From Terriglobia bacterium (GTDB lineage Bacteria > Acidobacteriota > Terriglobia > Bryobacterales > UBA6623), in contig VXRL01000081.1 of NCBI GenBank assembly GCA_009838515.1, positions 1 to 64,000 of the forward strand: a stretch of DNA of 64,000 nt. Direction: 5' to 3'. The notes under the pieces were generated by a model, which ran no database searches, was not told the DNA's origin, and saw only the letters and a program-made list of their open reading frames with translations. The translations under genes were made by a program, and so were the position numbers. The number at the start of each line of letters is the position of its first letter. Positions within the stretch are counted from its first letter, which is position 1. This document shows, one piece after another, positions 1-7,488 of the stretch.

Positions 1-375
1 CGAGAACGGCAGCCAAAATGTCACATCAAAAAATGCCGTGGGAAATTAGGCTAGCACTGATTCCCTCGGCTTGGCACCAAGGCGTGGGCTGAGACCTGGC
101 AGCCGCTAAGGCCAAGCACCAAGCTAACAGAAGTTGAACGATCGGGCACAAGTAAGCCCAATCGAAGATAATATTCTTTACAATCGTCAACGATTGATCA
201 GGGAGCGGCCTAGATGGGCAACGATCGCATCTGCCGAAAGGCACGCAGCCGCCAGCAAGCTGGTTGCTTCACTCTCACGCTCTCAAGCTGCGCCGTACTT
301 CGAGCCCGGCCGAGGGGAGCCGATGAAGGAGAATCTGCCGCTGGCCGGATCGATGGGCTATTCGCGAAGGCGGCG
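1..375. other. Left-edge stretch without a recognisable gene
   Basis: Short open frames cross this stretch on both strands, but none has domain-like composition, a convincing ribosome-binding site or a recognisable motif. The plus-strand frame that becomes the downstream barrel protein is open here, but its first part (from 214) is arginine-rich and reads like non-coding sequence ahead of a signal peptide. I see no promoter I would defend. Confidence 0.5.
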
Positions 376-1269
376 GTGGGGAGACGACTGTGTTCCTTGG
401 CGGTTCTGACGATCTTGACAGTGTGTGCCAGTGAATCGGCGGCTCAGGCCGGGGTGTACCTCCAGATGGACATGGGAGCTACCATGGCCCCGCAGCTCGC
501 TGTGGACGGGTCGGACAACGACTGGAGCACCAAGTGCGACCTGATCATCAATCCGCAGGGCTTGGAGACTGGCAGTGAGTGCGACACTGCTCCAGCGCGT
601 ACGTCGTGGGGCAACGAATTCGATGGCGCGGCGGGCGTCAGTACGGGGATTGCGCTCGGCTACGACTGGGGGCCCGTCAGACTCGAAGCCGAGTACTTCT
701 ACCGGATCACGGGCTATAACACTCAGTCAGACTTAGGTATCTTCGACGACGTAACGCTGGACAAACGCGAGCAGGAGATCGAGCTTGCGGTTGGCACCGT
801 CGATGACCTGCGGTCGCACGACGTCTTTGCAAACATGTACTACGACTTCGGGTCTTCCTCTTCTTGGATCCCCTACGTAGGTGTTGGCGTTGGCGTGGAA
901 CGGGCGGCGCTTGACTATGCCACCATCTGGAAGCGCAACGACGATCCGGAGCGGATCGCGACCTTTTCGGACCCGGCTCTGCGCGCCAAGGTCGCTGGCA
1001 CGACGACGATCGGTGATGCCCGGCTGACTGATGTGATGCTGGGGTACCAACTGCTGGCCGGCGTGGATTATCGGCTCCGTGACACGGTTACGTTGGGCAT
1101 GAAGTTCCGCTGGGCTGACTTCGGCGAGTTCGTCAGCGAGCCGACGCCTTGGAATCAGCTTCGCAGCCATGAATCGAGCGTCGGACGCGGCGAAACGATC
1201 CTGTATCAGATCACGACCAGGGACAGCAGGTTTTGGGGCGTGAGCCTGAGCTTGAAGTACTGGTTCTGA
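376..1269 (+). CDS. Outer-membrane beta-barrel protein (OmpA/surface-antigen type)
   Basis: Predicted porin-like outer-membrane protein of about 297 residues. A GTG at 376 opens a classic Sec signal peptide (two Arg, a Leu/Val-rich core, then an Ala-x-Ala style cleavage site near Ala-Gln-Ala). The open frame extends back to 214, but that part is Arg-rich and not signal-like, so 376 is preferred. The mature part alternates short amphipathic strands with Gly/Asp/Asn turns (for example the repeated LGYDW/VRLEAEYFYRI and MFANMYYDFG patterns) and ends in Tyr-Trp-Phe, the aromatic terminus recognised by the BAM machinery. It resembles small 8-strand surface-antigen barrels. The ligand is unknown. 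It stands alone, followed by a hairpin and then the PadR operon. Confidence 0.7.
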   Translation: MGRRLCSLAVLTILTVCASESAAQAGVYLQMDMGATMAPQLAVDGSDNDWSTKCDLIINPQGLETGSECDTAPARTSWGNEFDGAAGVSTGIALGYDWGPVRLEAEYFYRITGYNTQSDLGIFDDVTLDKREQEIELAVGTVDDLRSHDVFANMYYDFGSSSSWIPYVGVGVGVERAALDYATIWKRNDDPERIATFSDPALRAKVAGTTTIGDARLTDVMLGYQLLAGVDYRLRDTVTLGMKFRWADFGEFVSEPTPWNQLRSHESSVGRGETILYQITTRDSRFWGVSLSLKYWF

Positions 1270-1272
1270 ATG

Positions 1273-1291
1273 CGGGCGCGCTTCCCGCCCG
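1273..1291 (+). terminator. GC hairpin after the barrel gene, possible terminator
   Basis: A perfect 6-bp stem (CGGGCG/CGCCCG) with a 7-nt loop begins 3 nt after the stop codon of the barrel gene. There is no U-run after it, so if it terminates transcription it would be a weak or Rho-assisted site. Confidence 0.35.
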
Positions 1292-1377
1292 TACGTCATC
1301 GTCCACAGCGCCTCTACCCGTCAGACCTGCGGGTTGCGGTCGATCAGACCGACCGCGCACTCTTCGGTAAGTCCTGT

Positions 1378-1419
1378 TGCATTGCACGTCAATGCATTGA
1401 TATGCTATGTATTAAGTAG
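1378..1419 (+). promoter_or_regulatory. Inverted repeats upstream of padR, candidate operator
   Basis: TGCATTG-CACGT-CAATGCA at 1378-1396 is a perfect 7-bp inverted repeat with a 5-bp spacer. A second, imperfect palindrome, CTATGTATTAAGTAG, lies at 1405-1419 and overlaps AT-rich -10-like sequence. Both lie 32-73 nt upstream of the PadR start codon. PadR proteins usually autoregulate by binding AT-rich dyads in their own promoter, so this is the likely operator. That role is inferred. Confidence 0.5.
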
Positions 1420-1450
1420 AGTCGCTTCGTGATCGGAGCGGGGAACGGAA

Positions 1451-1837
1451 ATGGACATCAGCAAGGACCTAGTGGCAGCTTCGGCAGCGCCGCTCGTGTT
1501 GGCGATTCTGGCGGACGGAGACAGCTACGGCTACGCGATCATCAAGCGAGTCGGCGAGCTGTCGGGCGGGCATCTTCAGTGGACGGACGGAATGCTCTAT
1601 CCGGTGCTCCATCGTCTCGAGCGGCTCGGCCACGTTGAAGCTAGGTGGGCGAAGTCGGAGAGTGGCCGGCGGCGCCGGTACTACCGCATCACTCGGGCTG
1701 GCCAGGCGCACCTGAAGACACAGCGGCAGCAGTGGCAGGTGGTAGACGCCACGCTCCGCGAGATCTGGATGGAATCTTCGTTGGTTGCCTCCGAATGGCG
1801 GCTGTTGCCGCAATGGAGAGTTGAGGCGACATGCTGA
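1451..1837 (+). CDS. PadR family transcriptional regulator
   Basis: A 128-residue winged-helix repressor of the PadR N-terminal family (PF03551). The N-terminus has the usual LVAASAAPLVLAIL helix followed by SYGYAIIKRV, then the wing region GMLYPVLHRLERLGHVEARW and RRRRYYRITRAG, which are the hallmark PadR signatures. An SD-like GGAGCGGGGA precedes the ATG at 1451. The stop overlaps the next ATG (ATGCTGA), so the two genes are translationally coupled. In Acidobacteriota such PadR genes commonly precede permease-prefix membrane proteins and control them, as the context suggests here. The inducer is unknown. Confidence 0.9.
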   Translation: MDISKDLVAASAAPLVLAILADGDSYGYAIIKRVGELSGGHLQWTDGMLYPVLHRLERLGHVEARWAKSESGRRRRYYRITRAGQAHLKTQRQQWQVVDATLREIWMESSLVASEWRLLPQWRVEATC

Positions 1838-3216
1838 CGCACGATGACGCGCTGGAAGCGCAAATCACCCAGTGGCGGAGCTGGCTGCGACGGCGCCCGG
1901 CCATCCGCGATGCGGATGTGGAGGAACTCGAGGGCCACCTGCGCGATCTAGTCGCGGACCTGCGCACCGCCGGCCTCGCCGCTGACGAGGCGTTCCTAGT
2001 CGCGGTCAAGCGACTGGGAGACCTCGATGCTGTCTCGCGCGAATTCGCGCGCGAGCATTCCGAGAGGCTGTGGAAACAGCTCGTGATGGCCAAGGACTCG
2101 CGTCGCGAACCAAGCCGGAGTCTGGCCCGCGAGGGCACAGTCGTAATGGGTCTGGCCGCGGCTGCGGCCGCGGCGATCAAGCTGCCCGAGCTGTTCGGCT
2201 ATCCGCACATTGGGTCGGGAGACGGGTTTTTTGACTCCGGCACGTTCTACTTTCCCAACGTCGGCTTCTTCGTGCTCCCGTTCCTGGCTGGCTACTTCGC
2301 GTGGAAGCGCCGGCTGGACCGGTCTGGGTGCCTCCGACTCGCGCTGGCGTTCGCTGCTGCGGCGCTCGCCATCAACGCTTTCCCCTTCACGGCGGGCGGC
2401 CACACGCAAACGCTCGCGGCACTCCACCTGCCGATTGCCCTGTGGCTCGCCGTAGGCATCGCCTACTCAGGGGGACGCTGGTTCGATGGAAGCCGTCGCA
2501 TGGACTTCGTACGCTTTTCCGGAGAGTTGTTCATCTACTACGTGCTCATGGCTTTGGGCGGTGGAGTGCTTACGGGCTTTACCGTAGTCTCTTTCGCCGC
2601 AATCGGTGTGGACATGGAGTGGTTCGCACAGCAATGGATGCTCCCTTGCGGGGCCATGGGGGCTGTCATCGTCGGGGCGTGGCTCGTAGAAGCAAAGCAG
2701 AGCGTTGTTGAGAACATGGCACCCGTACTGACGCGCCTGTTCACGCCGCTGTTCGCCGCGGCTCTGCTCGCGTTGCTGATAACGATGGCGTGGACGGGGA
2801 GCGGCATCGACATGGACCGAGAGGTGCTGATCGGCTTCGACCTGCTCTTGGCGGTCGTTCTCGGCCTGCTGCTCTATGCGATCTCGGCGCGTGACGTGCA
2901 GGCCGGGCCGGGCGCATTTGACGCGCTGCAGCTACTGCTGGTGGTCTGCGCTCTTGTGGTCGATGCCGTGGCGCTTTCTGCCATAGCTGGGCGGATTTCC
3001 GAGTTCGGCTTGAGCCCGAACCGCTTGGCGGCCTTGGGCGAGAACTTGGTTCTGCTGGTGAACTTAGCGTGGTCCGCTCGGCTGTATGCTCGGTTCCTTA
3101 CCGGCCGCGGCCCGTTCGCCGCGCTTGAGCGCTGGCAGACAGCCTATTTGCCCGTGTACGCGGTGTGGGCGGCCGTTGTGGTCGTTGCGTTCCCCCCGCT
3201 GTTTGGCTTCATGTGA
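1831..3216 (+). CDS. Membrane protein with N-terminal permease-prefix-like domain
   Basis: A 461-residue integral membrane protein. Residues 1-85 form a soluble, charged region (DADVEELEGHLRDLVADL, AFLVAVKRLGDLDAVSREFA) matching the permease prefix domain 1 seen before acidobacterial MacB-type ABC permeases. Residues 100-460 contain about ten hydrophobic segments (Gly/Ala/Leu/Val rich), resembling the DUF4153-like membrane family. No MacB periplasmic core is present, so it is not a standard ABC permease. The ATG overlaps the padR stop. It may be the target or effector of the PadR switch. Transport or sensing function cannot be assigned. Confidence 0.7.
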   Translation: MLTHDDALEAQITQWRSWLRRRPAIRDADVEELEGHLRDLVADLRTAGLAADEAFLVAVKRLGDLDAVSREFAREHSERLWKQLVMAKDSRREPSRSLAREGTVVMGLAAAAAAAIKLPELFGYPHIGSGDGFFDSGTFYFPNVGFFVLPFLAGYFAWKRRLDRSGCLRLALAFAAAALAINAFPFTAGGHTQTLAALHLPIALWLAVGIAYSGGRWFDGSRRMDFVRFSGELFIYYVLMALGGGVLTGFTVVSFAAIGVDMEWFAQQWMLPCGAMGAVIVGAWLVEAKQSVVENMAPVLTRLFTPLFAAALLALLITMAWTGSGIDMDREVLIGFDLLLAVVLGLLLYAISARDVQAGPGAFDALQLLLVVCALVVDAVALSAIAGRISEFGLSPNRLAALGENLVLLVNLAWSARLYARFLTGRGPFAALERWQTAYLPVYAVWAAVVVVAFPPLFGFM

Positions 3217-3347
3217 GGCGTCGACACTCGAGGAGTATTCGACGTTCATGGTCGAGTTTCCGGTGAAGCTGCCGAACTGCGATCGCGAGCGGCTTCAAGC
3301 GACCGCATGAGGGAGAACCTGTTACGTGGAATTGTAGGGAGGCAGTC

Positions 3348-3581
3348 ATGAAGAAGTGGCGCAGACACATTCGCGGCACAGTCAGGACGGCGTTGATTTG
3401 GGCAGCACTAGGGGCTCTCGCTGGAGCGTTCGTAGAACTGCTGAACGACGTGTTGCCCGGGGGGCTTCCGATGGGGTCGCTCTTCGATGTCTGGCCTCCG
3501 GTGTTGGCGGTCGCGGGCTTCCTCAGCGGTGTGGTCGTCTCCTCAGCGCTCCGCCTTGCGGGGTGGAATCGAATTCAGTGA
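3348..3581 (+). CDS. Small two-helix membrane protein
   Basis: A 77-residue protein with a basic N-terminus (KKWRRHIR) and two predicted membrane helices (about residues 13-30 and 48-68) separated by a Gly/Pro loop. A strong GGGAGG ribosome-binding site sits 6 nt ahead of the ATG. It follows the PadR/membrane-protein pair by 131 nt on the same strand and may belong to the same transcript. I do not recognise the family. Confidence 0.55.
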   Translation: MKKWRRHIRGTVRTALIWAALGALAGAFVELLNDVLPGGLPMGSLFDVWPPVLAVAGFLSGVVVSSALRLAGWNRIQ

Positions 3582-3788
3582 TTCGGCGCGTCCTCGATTC
3601 GCCATTCGTGGCGTCGGCACGCCCGCACCCGACGGCCACCCGCCCAGAGCAGGTTCTCGGTAGCCGGGCAATGCACCTGCAAGAATGGGATATATCTCGC
3701 GAGACATGCCCGGAGCGCTGGCAGCAAGCTGCCTGTTATGGATCACGTGCAGGCATGAACTGGGGGTCTCGACCAGAGGGGGGCGCTG

Positions 3789-4625
3789 ATGAGGGTAGCT
3801 GTCGCACTGCTGTTGGTCGTTGGGTTGCAAGCGGCGGATACGGTCGACTTGAGTTCCGAGAACCTCATCGAACAGGGCTCTGCACAGTTTGCAAAGAGTT
3901 GCGCCGTGGGTTACTGCCATGGTTCGGAGGGCCGTTCGGCGCGCGGCCCCGCATTGCGCGACCGGGTGTGGGATCCGAGCGAGCTGTTCCGCATCACGGC
4001 GGAGGGCCTGCCCGGCACAAGCATGCCGGGATGGAAGGACGTGCTCGCCGAGGATGCGGTCTGGGCGGTGACCGCGTATGTCATGAGCTTGTCCAGCGAA
4101 CCGCCGACGGGCGCGGCAGCTATTGTTGAGCTTGGGGCGGCATTGGACTCCCCGCAGCCGCCGGTACTTTCGGCAGGAGCCTTGCGCGGCAAGGAATTGT
4201 TCTTTGACTTGACCCGCGAACGCCGCTGCAGCGTTTGTCACCAGCTCGATGGCTTGGGCTCGCCGATCGGGCCCAACCTAAGGATCGCAGCGAAGGGGAA
4301 GACCCCGCAGGAGTTGGAACGTGACGTGCGGGAGCCGCACGGGCGCATTGCCTTCGGCTTCGAGCAGGTTCAGGTTGAGCTCCGCAGCGGCGAGACGCTA
4401 GCAGGCGTTCTGGCCGAGGAGACCGAGACTCGCATCCGCATCTTCGATGCGGCATCGGTGCCGCCACCGTTGCGGTCCTTCGCCAAGGCAGACGTCAAGC
4501 GACAGCAGACTCGGGCGCGTTCGTCGATGCCTGACGACCTTGATACGGTGTACACGTCCGACGAGATTGCAGACATCGCGACTTACCTCGGCGAGACCGC
4601 CAATGGTTCGGCAGGTCCGGGATAG
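3789..4625 (+). CDS. Secreted di-haem cytochrome c with one CX4CH site
   Basis: A 278-residue exported protein with a short Sec signal peptide (residues 1-16). Two c-type haem sites are visible. The first is Cys-Ala-Val-Gly-Tyr-Cys-His (CX4CH rather than CXXCH), near residue 39 and followed by GSEGRSARGPAL. The second is CSVCH near residue 142, followed by GSPIGPNL. Each has a downstream candidate Met ligand (GTSMPGW in domain 1). The C-terminal part (VELRSGETLAGVL, then SSMPDDLDTVYTSDEIADIATYL) resembles haem-binding domains common in Planctomycetes and Acidobacteriota. It probably carries electrons for an exported dehydrogenase. The partner is not adjacent. An AGAGGGGG Shine-Dalgarno supports the start. 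Confidence 0.8.
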   Translation: MRVAVALLLVVGLQAADTVDLSSENLIEQGSAQFAKSCAVGYCHGSEGRSARGPALRDRVWDPSELFRITAEGLPGTSMPGWKDVLAEDAVWAVTAYVMSLSSEPPTGAAAIVELGAALDSPQPPVLSAGALRGKELFFDLTRERRCSVCHQLDGLGSPIGPNLRIAAKGKTPQELERDVREPHGRIAFGFEQVQVELRSGETLAGVLAEETETRIRIFDAASVPPPLRSFAKADVKRQQTRARSSMPDDLDTVYTSDEIADIATYLGETANGSAGPG

Positions 4626-4661
4626 CGCGGCGTGCCGCACCAACGCTGCCTGCAACTCGGG

Positions 4662-6005
4662 TCACTGCCGGGGCAGGGCAGACCACCTGTCTAGTTCGCC
4701 CTCCAGCTTCGCGAGCTGATCGCGGTAGGCAGGGTCGTCCGCGAGGTTGCGGCTTTCCAGCGGGTCGGCGCCCAGATCGAACAACTCGCGGTCCGGCCGC
4801 GGCAACGGGTAGGGCTGCCGGAGCGTGTCCACGTCCATGCCTTGCCAATTGCGGATATTTCGCGGCGACACGAGGGGCTCGTCCTTGGTGTGATTGCGGA
4901 TCAGTTTGAAACGTTCTCCGCGCACCGCCGTGAGGTGGTTGTTCTCGTGATGCTCGGAGAACACCAGGCTGCGAGGCTTCGAGTCTTGCCCCGCGAGGCG
5001 CGGGCCGAGGTCGATCCCTTGGCATGATGTTGGAGCTGAACCGCCCGCGAGACCAAGTAGCGTCGGGCCAACATCGATGGTGGATGCCAGCCCCGTGTCG
5101 ACTCGGCCGCTGCCGGAGACACCCGGGCCGCGCATGACCAGGCTCGAATGGGTGCCCCAGTCATACAGCGAAAACTTGGCCCTGTGCAGCGACGGCCCGT
5201 GATCGGTGAGAAACGCCACCACAGTCCGATCCAACTCCCCGCTCCGATCCAGGGCTGCGATCAGCCGTCCGATCTCGTCGTCCATCTTGCTGATCTCCGA
5301 CAGGTACCACGAGTAGTGTTCGCGCACCTGGGGCGTGTCCCTCAGATACGGCGGCAGACAGTGGGCGACATCGTCGGGCGAATACTCGAATCCGCTATGG
5401 CTGCGAAAGGGACGATGGGTGTGGGTCGGGCAGAAGTACAGGCAGAACGGACGATCGTGGTGCTGCTCCAAGAAGGCTTCTGCTTGCTCCAGGTAGGCCC
5501 CTCTGGACGGAAACTCGTGATGGAAGCCGTGCGGCAGCGCGCCGGCCGTTGACAGGTGCCACTTGCGCGCTGCAGCGTTTACGTATCCGAGTTCCTCCAG
5601 CCCCTTGGCGAAGGTCCACAGGCCCGGTCGCAGGGACAGGCGCGGCGCCTCGTCGCCCTGCACTAGGCGGGTGACTCCGGAGACGTGCGGGTACAGCCCG
5701 GTCATCACCGCTCCGCGCCCGGGACTGCATAGCGGCGCCGTGGTGTAGCAGTGAGTGAAGCGCACGCCGTCAGCTGCCATGCGATCCAAGTGGGGCGTGC
5801 GCACCGCTGGGTGCCCGTAACAGCCGAGATCGTTCCAGCCGTGGTCGTCAGCGACGATCACCAGAAAGTTCGGCTGCCGCTGCTGTGCCCGCAGAGCGAC
5901 AGCTGGCAGGCCTGCCAGCAGGCTGCGCCGGGACACGTTCAAGTGGTTCGTCCGCGATGAATCGGGACCCGGAGAGGGGCCTGGGACAGTCTGTTGCTCG
6001 GGCAT
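4662..6005 (-). CDS. Tat-exported Cys-type sulfatase
   Basis: A 447-residue alkaline-phosphatase-superfamily sulfatase that hydrolyses sulfate esters, probably on polysaccharides. The N-terminus has a twin-arginine motif (VSRRSLLAG, about residues 24-32). The core begins NFLVIVADDHGWNDLGCYG, with the metal-binding Asp pair. The formylglycine motif is CSPGRGAVMTG with Cys93. Further metal-site residues are in FLTDHGPS, and a Lys is in ERFKLIRN. An anaerobic or FGE-type maturase must act in trans, since none is in the window. Overall it resembles the N-sulfoglucosamine sulfohydrolase-like (heparan-type) clade, but the substrate is not readable. It is divergent from the serine hydrolase to its right. 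Confidence 0.88.
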   Translation of the reverse strand: MPEQQTVPGPSPGPDSSRTNHLNVSRRSLLAGLPAVALRAQQRQPNFLVIVADDHGWNDLGCYGHPAVRTPHLDRMAADGVRFTHCYTTAPLCSPGRGAVMTGLYPHVSGVTRLVQGDEAPRLSLRPGLWTFAKGLEELGYVNAAARKWHLSTAGALPHGFHHEFPSRGAYLEQAEAFLEQHHDRPFCLYFCPTHTHRPFRSHSGFEYSPDDVAHCLPPYLRDTPQVREHYSWYLSEISKMDDEIGRLIAALDRSGELDRTVVAFLTDHGPSLHRAKFSLYDWGTHSSLVMRGPGVSGSGRVDTGLASTIDVGPTLLGLAGGSAPTSCQGIDLGPRLAGQDSKPRSLVFSEHHENNHLTAVRGERFKLIRNHTKDEPLVSPRNIRNWQGMDVDTLRQPYPLPRPDRELFDLGADPLESRNLADDPAYRDQLAKLEGELDRWSALPRQ

Positions 6006-6175
6006 GGATCAGTGAACTCGAACGCGGGTCGAAGCGCGGCGCAGCCAAGTGCGGTCGCATCGTACCAGTCCGAGCTTGCCGGGGACAGGCTGAGAGCCGT
6101 CTTGGTACAACCTATAGGGTACGTTCCTATCGGTCGTCCCTCGTGCCAGGAGGGAGCCGCACGAAGGAGTCACCT

Positions 6176-7459
6176 ATGAGACATCACTCCAGGCATGCAT
6201 TCGCTGTCGGGATGGTCGCCGCCGCCTTGTTCGTTCCGGGACTCGCGGCCGCTTCCGCCACACTTTCCGATCCCGCGACGGCCGGATTCGCCCCGGACCG
6301 GCTGGTCCGCATCGACAAGAGCCTGCAAGGGTATGTGGACCGCAACGAAGTGCCCGGCATCGTGGCGCTGATTGCCCGGCGCGGCCAGGTCGTCTATCAC
6401 AGGAGCTTCGGCCATCGGGATGTTGAGGCCAGTGCGCCGATGTCCACGGACGTCATCTTCCGGATCGCCTCGATGACCAAGCCGATCGCCTCTGTGGCCC
6501 TGATGATGCTTTGGGAGGAGGGGCGCTTTTTGCTCCGCGACCCGGTTGCCAAATATCTGCCAGAGTTTGCCGAAATGAAGGTTAGGCTGCCGGTTGAGCC
6601 CGGTGACGACGCCCGCGGGCCGTTCAGGACGGTCAGGGCCCAGAAGCCGATCACGATCCAGCACCTGCTCACGCATACCGCCGGCCTCGCCAATCCCTAT
6701 CGCGGCGTCACCCGTGGCCTCTACAACGAACTGCGCCAGAGCCGCGAACCCGATGGCACAGTGGGCGATTACGTTGCAGCTTTGGCCAAGCTGCCGCTGA
6801 ACTTCGAGCCGGGAGAGCGCTGGGAGTACGGACCCGCCACCGATGTGGTCGGAAGACTGGTTGAAGTGCTCTCGGGGATGAGCTTGGACGAATATCTCAG
6901 CAAGAAGATCTTCGGCCCGCTTGGCATGCCGGACACGCATTTCTACCTGCCGGGCGAGAAGCTGCCGCGCTTCGCCGCCCTGTACCGGCCAGACGACGCC
7001 GGCAAGATTGTCTTGCAAGAAAAGCCCGACGAGCAAAGTCGCTGGGTGAGGGAGCCGCACGTCTACTTCAGCGGCGCCGGCGGACTCGTTTCGACGACCA
7101 GCGACTACTTCCGCTTCCATCAGATGATGCTCAACGGCGGGGAACTCGACGGCGTACGCATTCTGGGCCCGCGCACGGTGCGGCTCATGACTGTGAGCCA
7201 CACGGGCGACCGCGCGGTGTGGCTGCGCGGCGAGGGTTTCGGATTCGGCCTCGGCTATTCGGTGTCTGTGGATTTGGGCCGCAGTGCGGTGCCGAGCGCC
7301 GAGGGTACGTATGGCTGGGGTGGCGCCTACTGCACTGTGTTCTGGGTGGATCCGGTGGATGAACTGATCGGAATCCTGATGACACAGGTCCGTCCATACA
7401 CGCACCTCAACATACGGCAGGACTTTCAGACCTTGACCTACCAAGCGCTCGTGGACTGA
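6176..7459 (+). CDS. Exported serine beta-lactamase-like hydrolase (class C/EstB type)
   Basis: A 427-residue exported hydrolase of the beta-lactamase/transpeptidase-like fold (PF00144). The start at 6176 is chosen because GAAGGAG precedes it and it opens a signal peptide (residues 1-26). The catalytic SxxK is Ser99-Met-Thr-Lys102 (FRIASMTKP). The second motif is Tyr-Gly-Pro in WEYGPATDVVGRLVEV, the usual YxN replacement in EstB-type esterases. The third-motif region is YGWGGAYCT, where WGG replaces KTG. These changes favour an esterase or D-aminopeptidase over an antibiotic-resistance enzyme. It stands alone between genes on the other strand. Confidence 0.85.
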   Translation: MRHHSRHAFAVGMVAAALFVPGLAAASATLSDPATAGFAPDRLVRIDKSLQGYVDRNEVPGIVALIARRGQVVYHRSFGHRDVEASAPMSTDVIFRIASMTKPIASVALMMLWEEGRFLLRDPVAKYLPEFAEMKVRLPVEPGDDARGPFRTVRAQKPITIQHLLTHTAGLANPYRGVTRGLYNELRQSREPDGTVGDYVAALAKLPLNFEPGERWEYGPATDVVGRLVEVLSGMSLDEYLSKKIFGPLGMPDTHFYLPGEKLPRFAALYRPDDAGKIVLQEKPDEQSRWVREPHVYFSGAGGLVSTTSDYFRFHQMMLNGGELDGVRILGPRTVRLMTVSHTGDRAVWLRGEGFGFGLGYSVSVDLGRSAVPSAEGTYGWGGAYCTVFWVDPVDELIGILMTQVRPYTHLNIRQDFQTLTYQALVD

Positions 7460-7488
7460 GCGACCTCCGGGCCGGCCTATGGGCTGGT

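Noticed and set aside
3249..3310. 20-codon frame with GAGGAG upstream between the membrane protein and the small membrane protein
   Set aside because: Short, no domain, poor spacing and no evidence beyond the ATG.
6176..7459. Calling the serine hydrolase an antibiotic-resistance class C beta-lactamase
   Set aside because: The YxN motif is Tyr-Gly-Pro and the KTG position is WGG, which favours an esterase/peptidase of the same fold.
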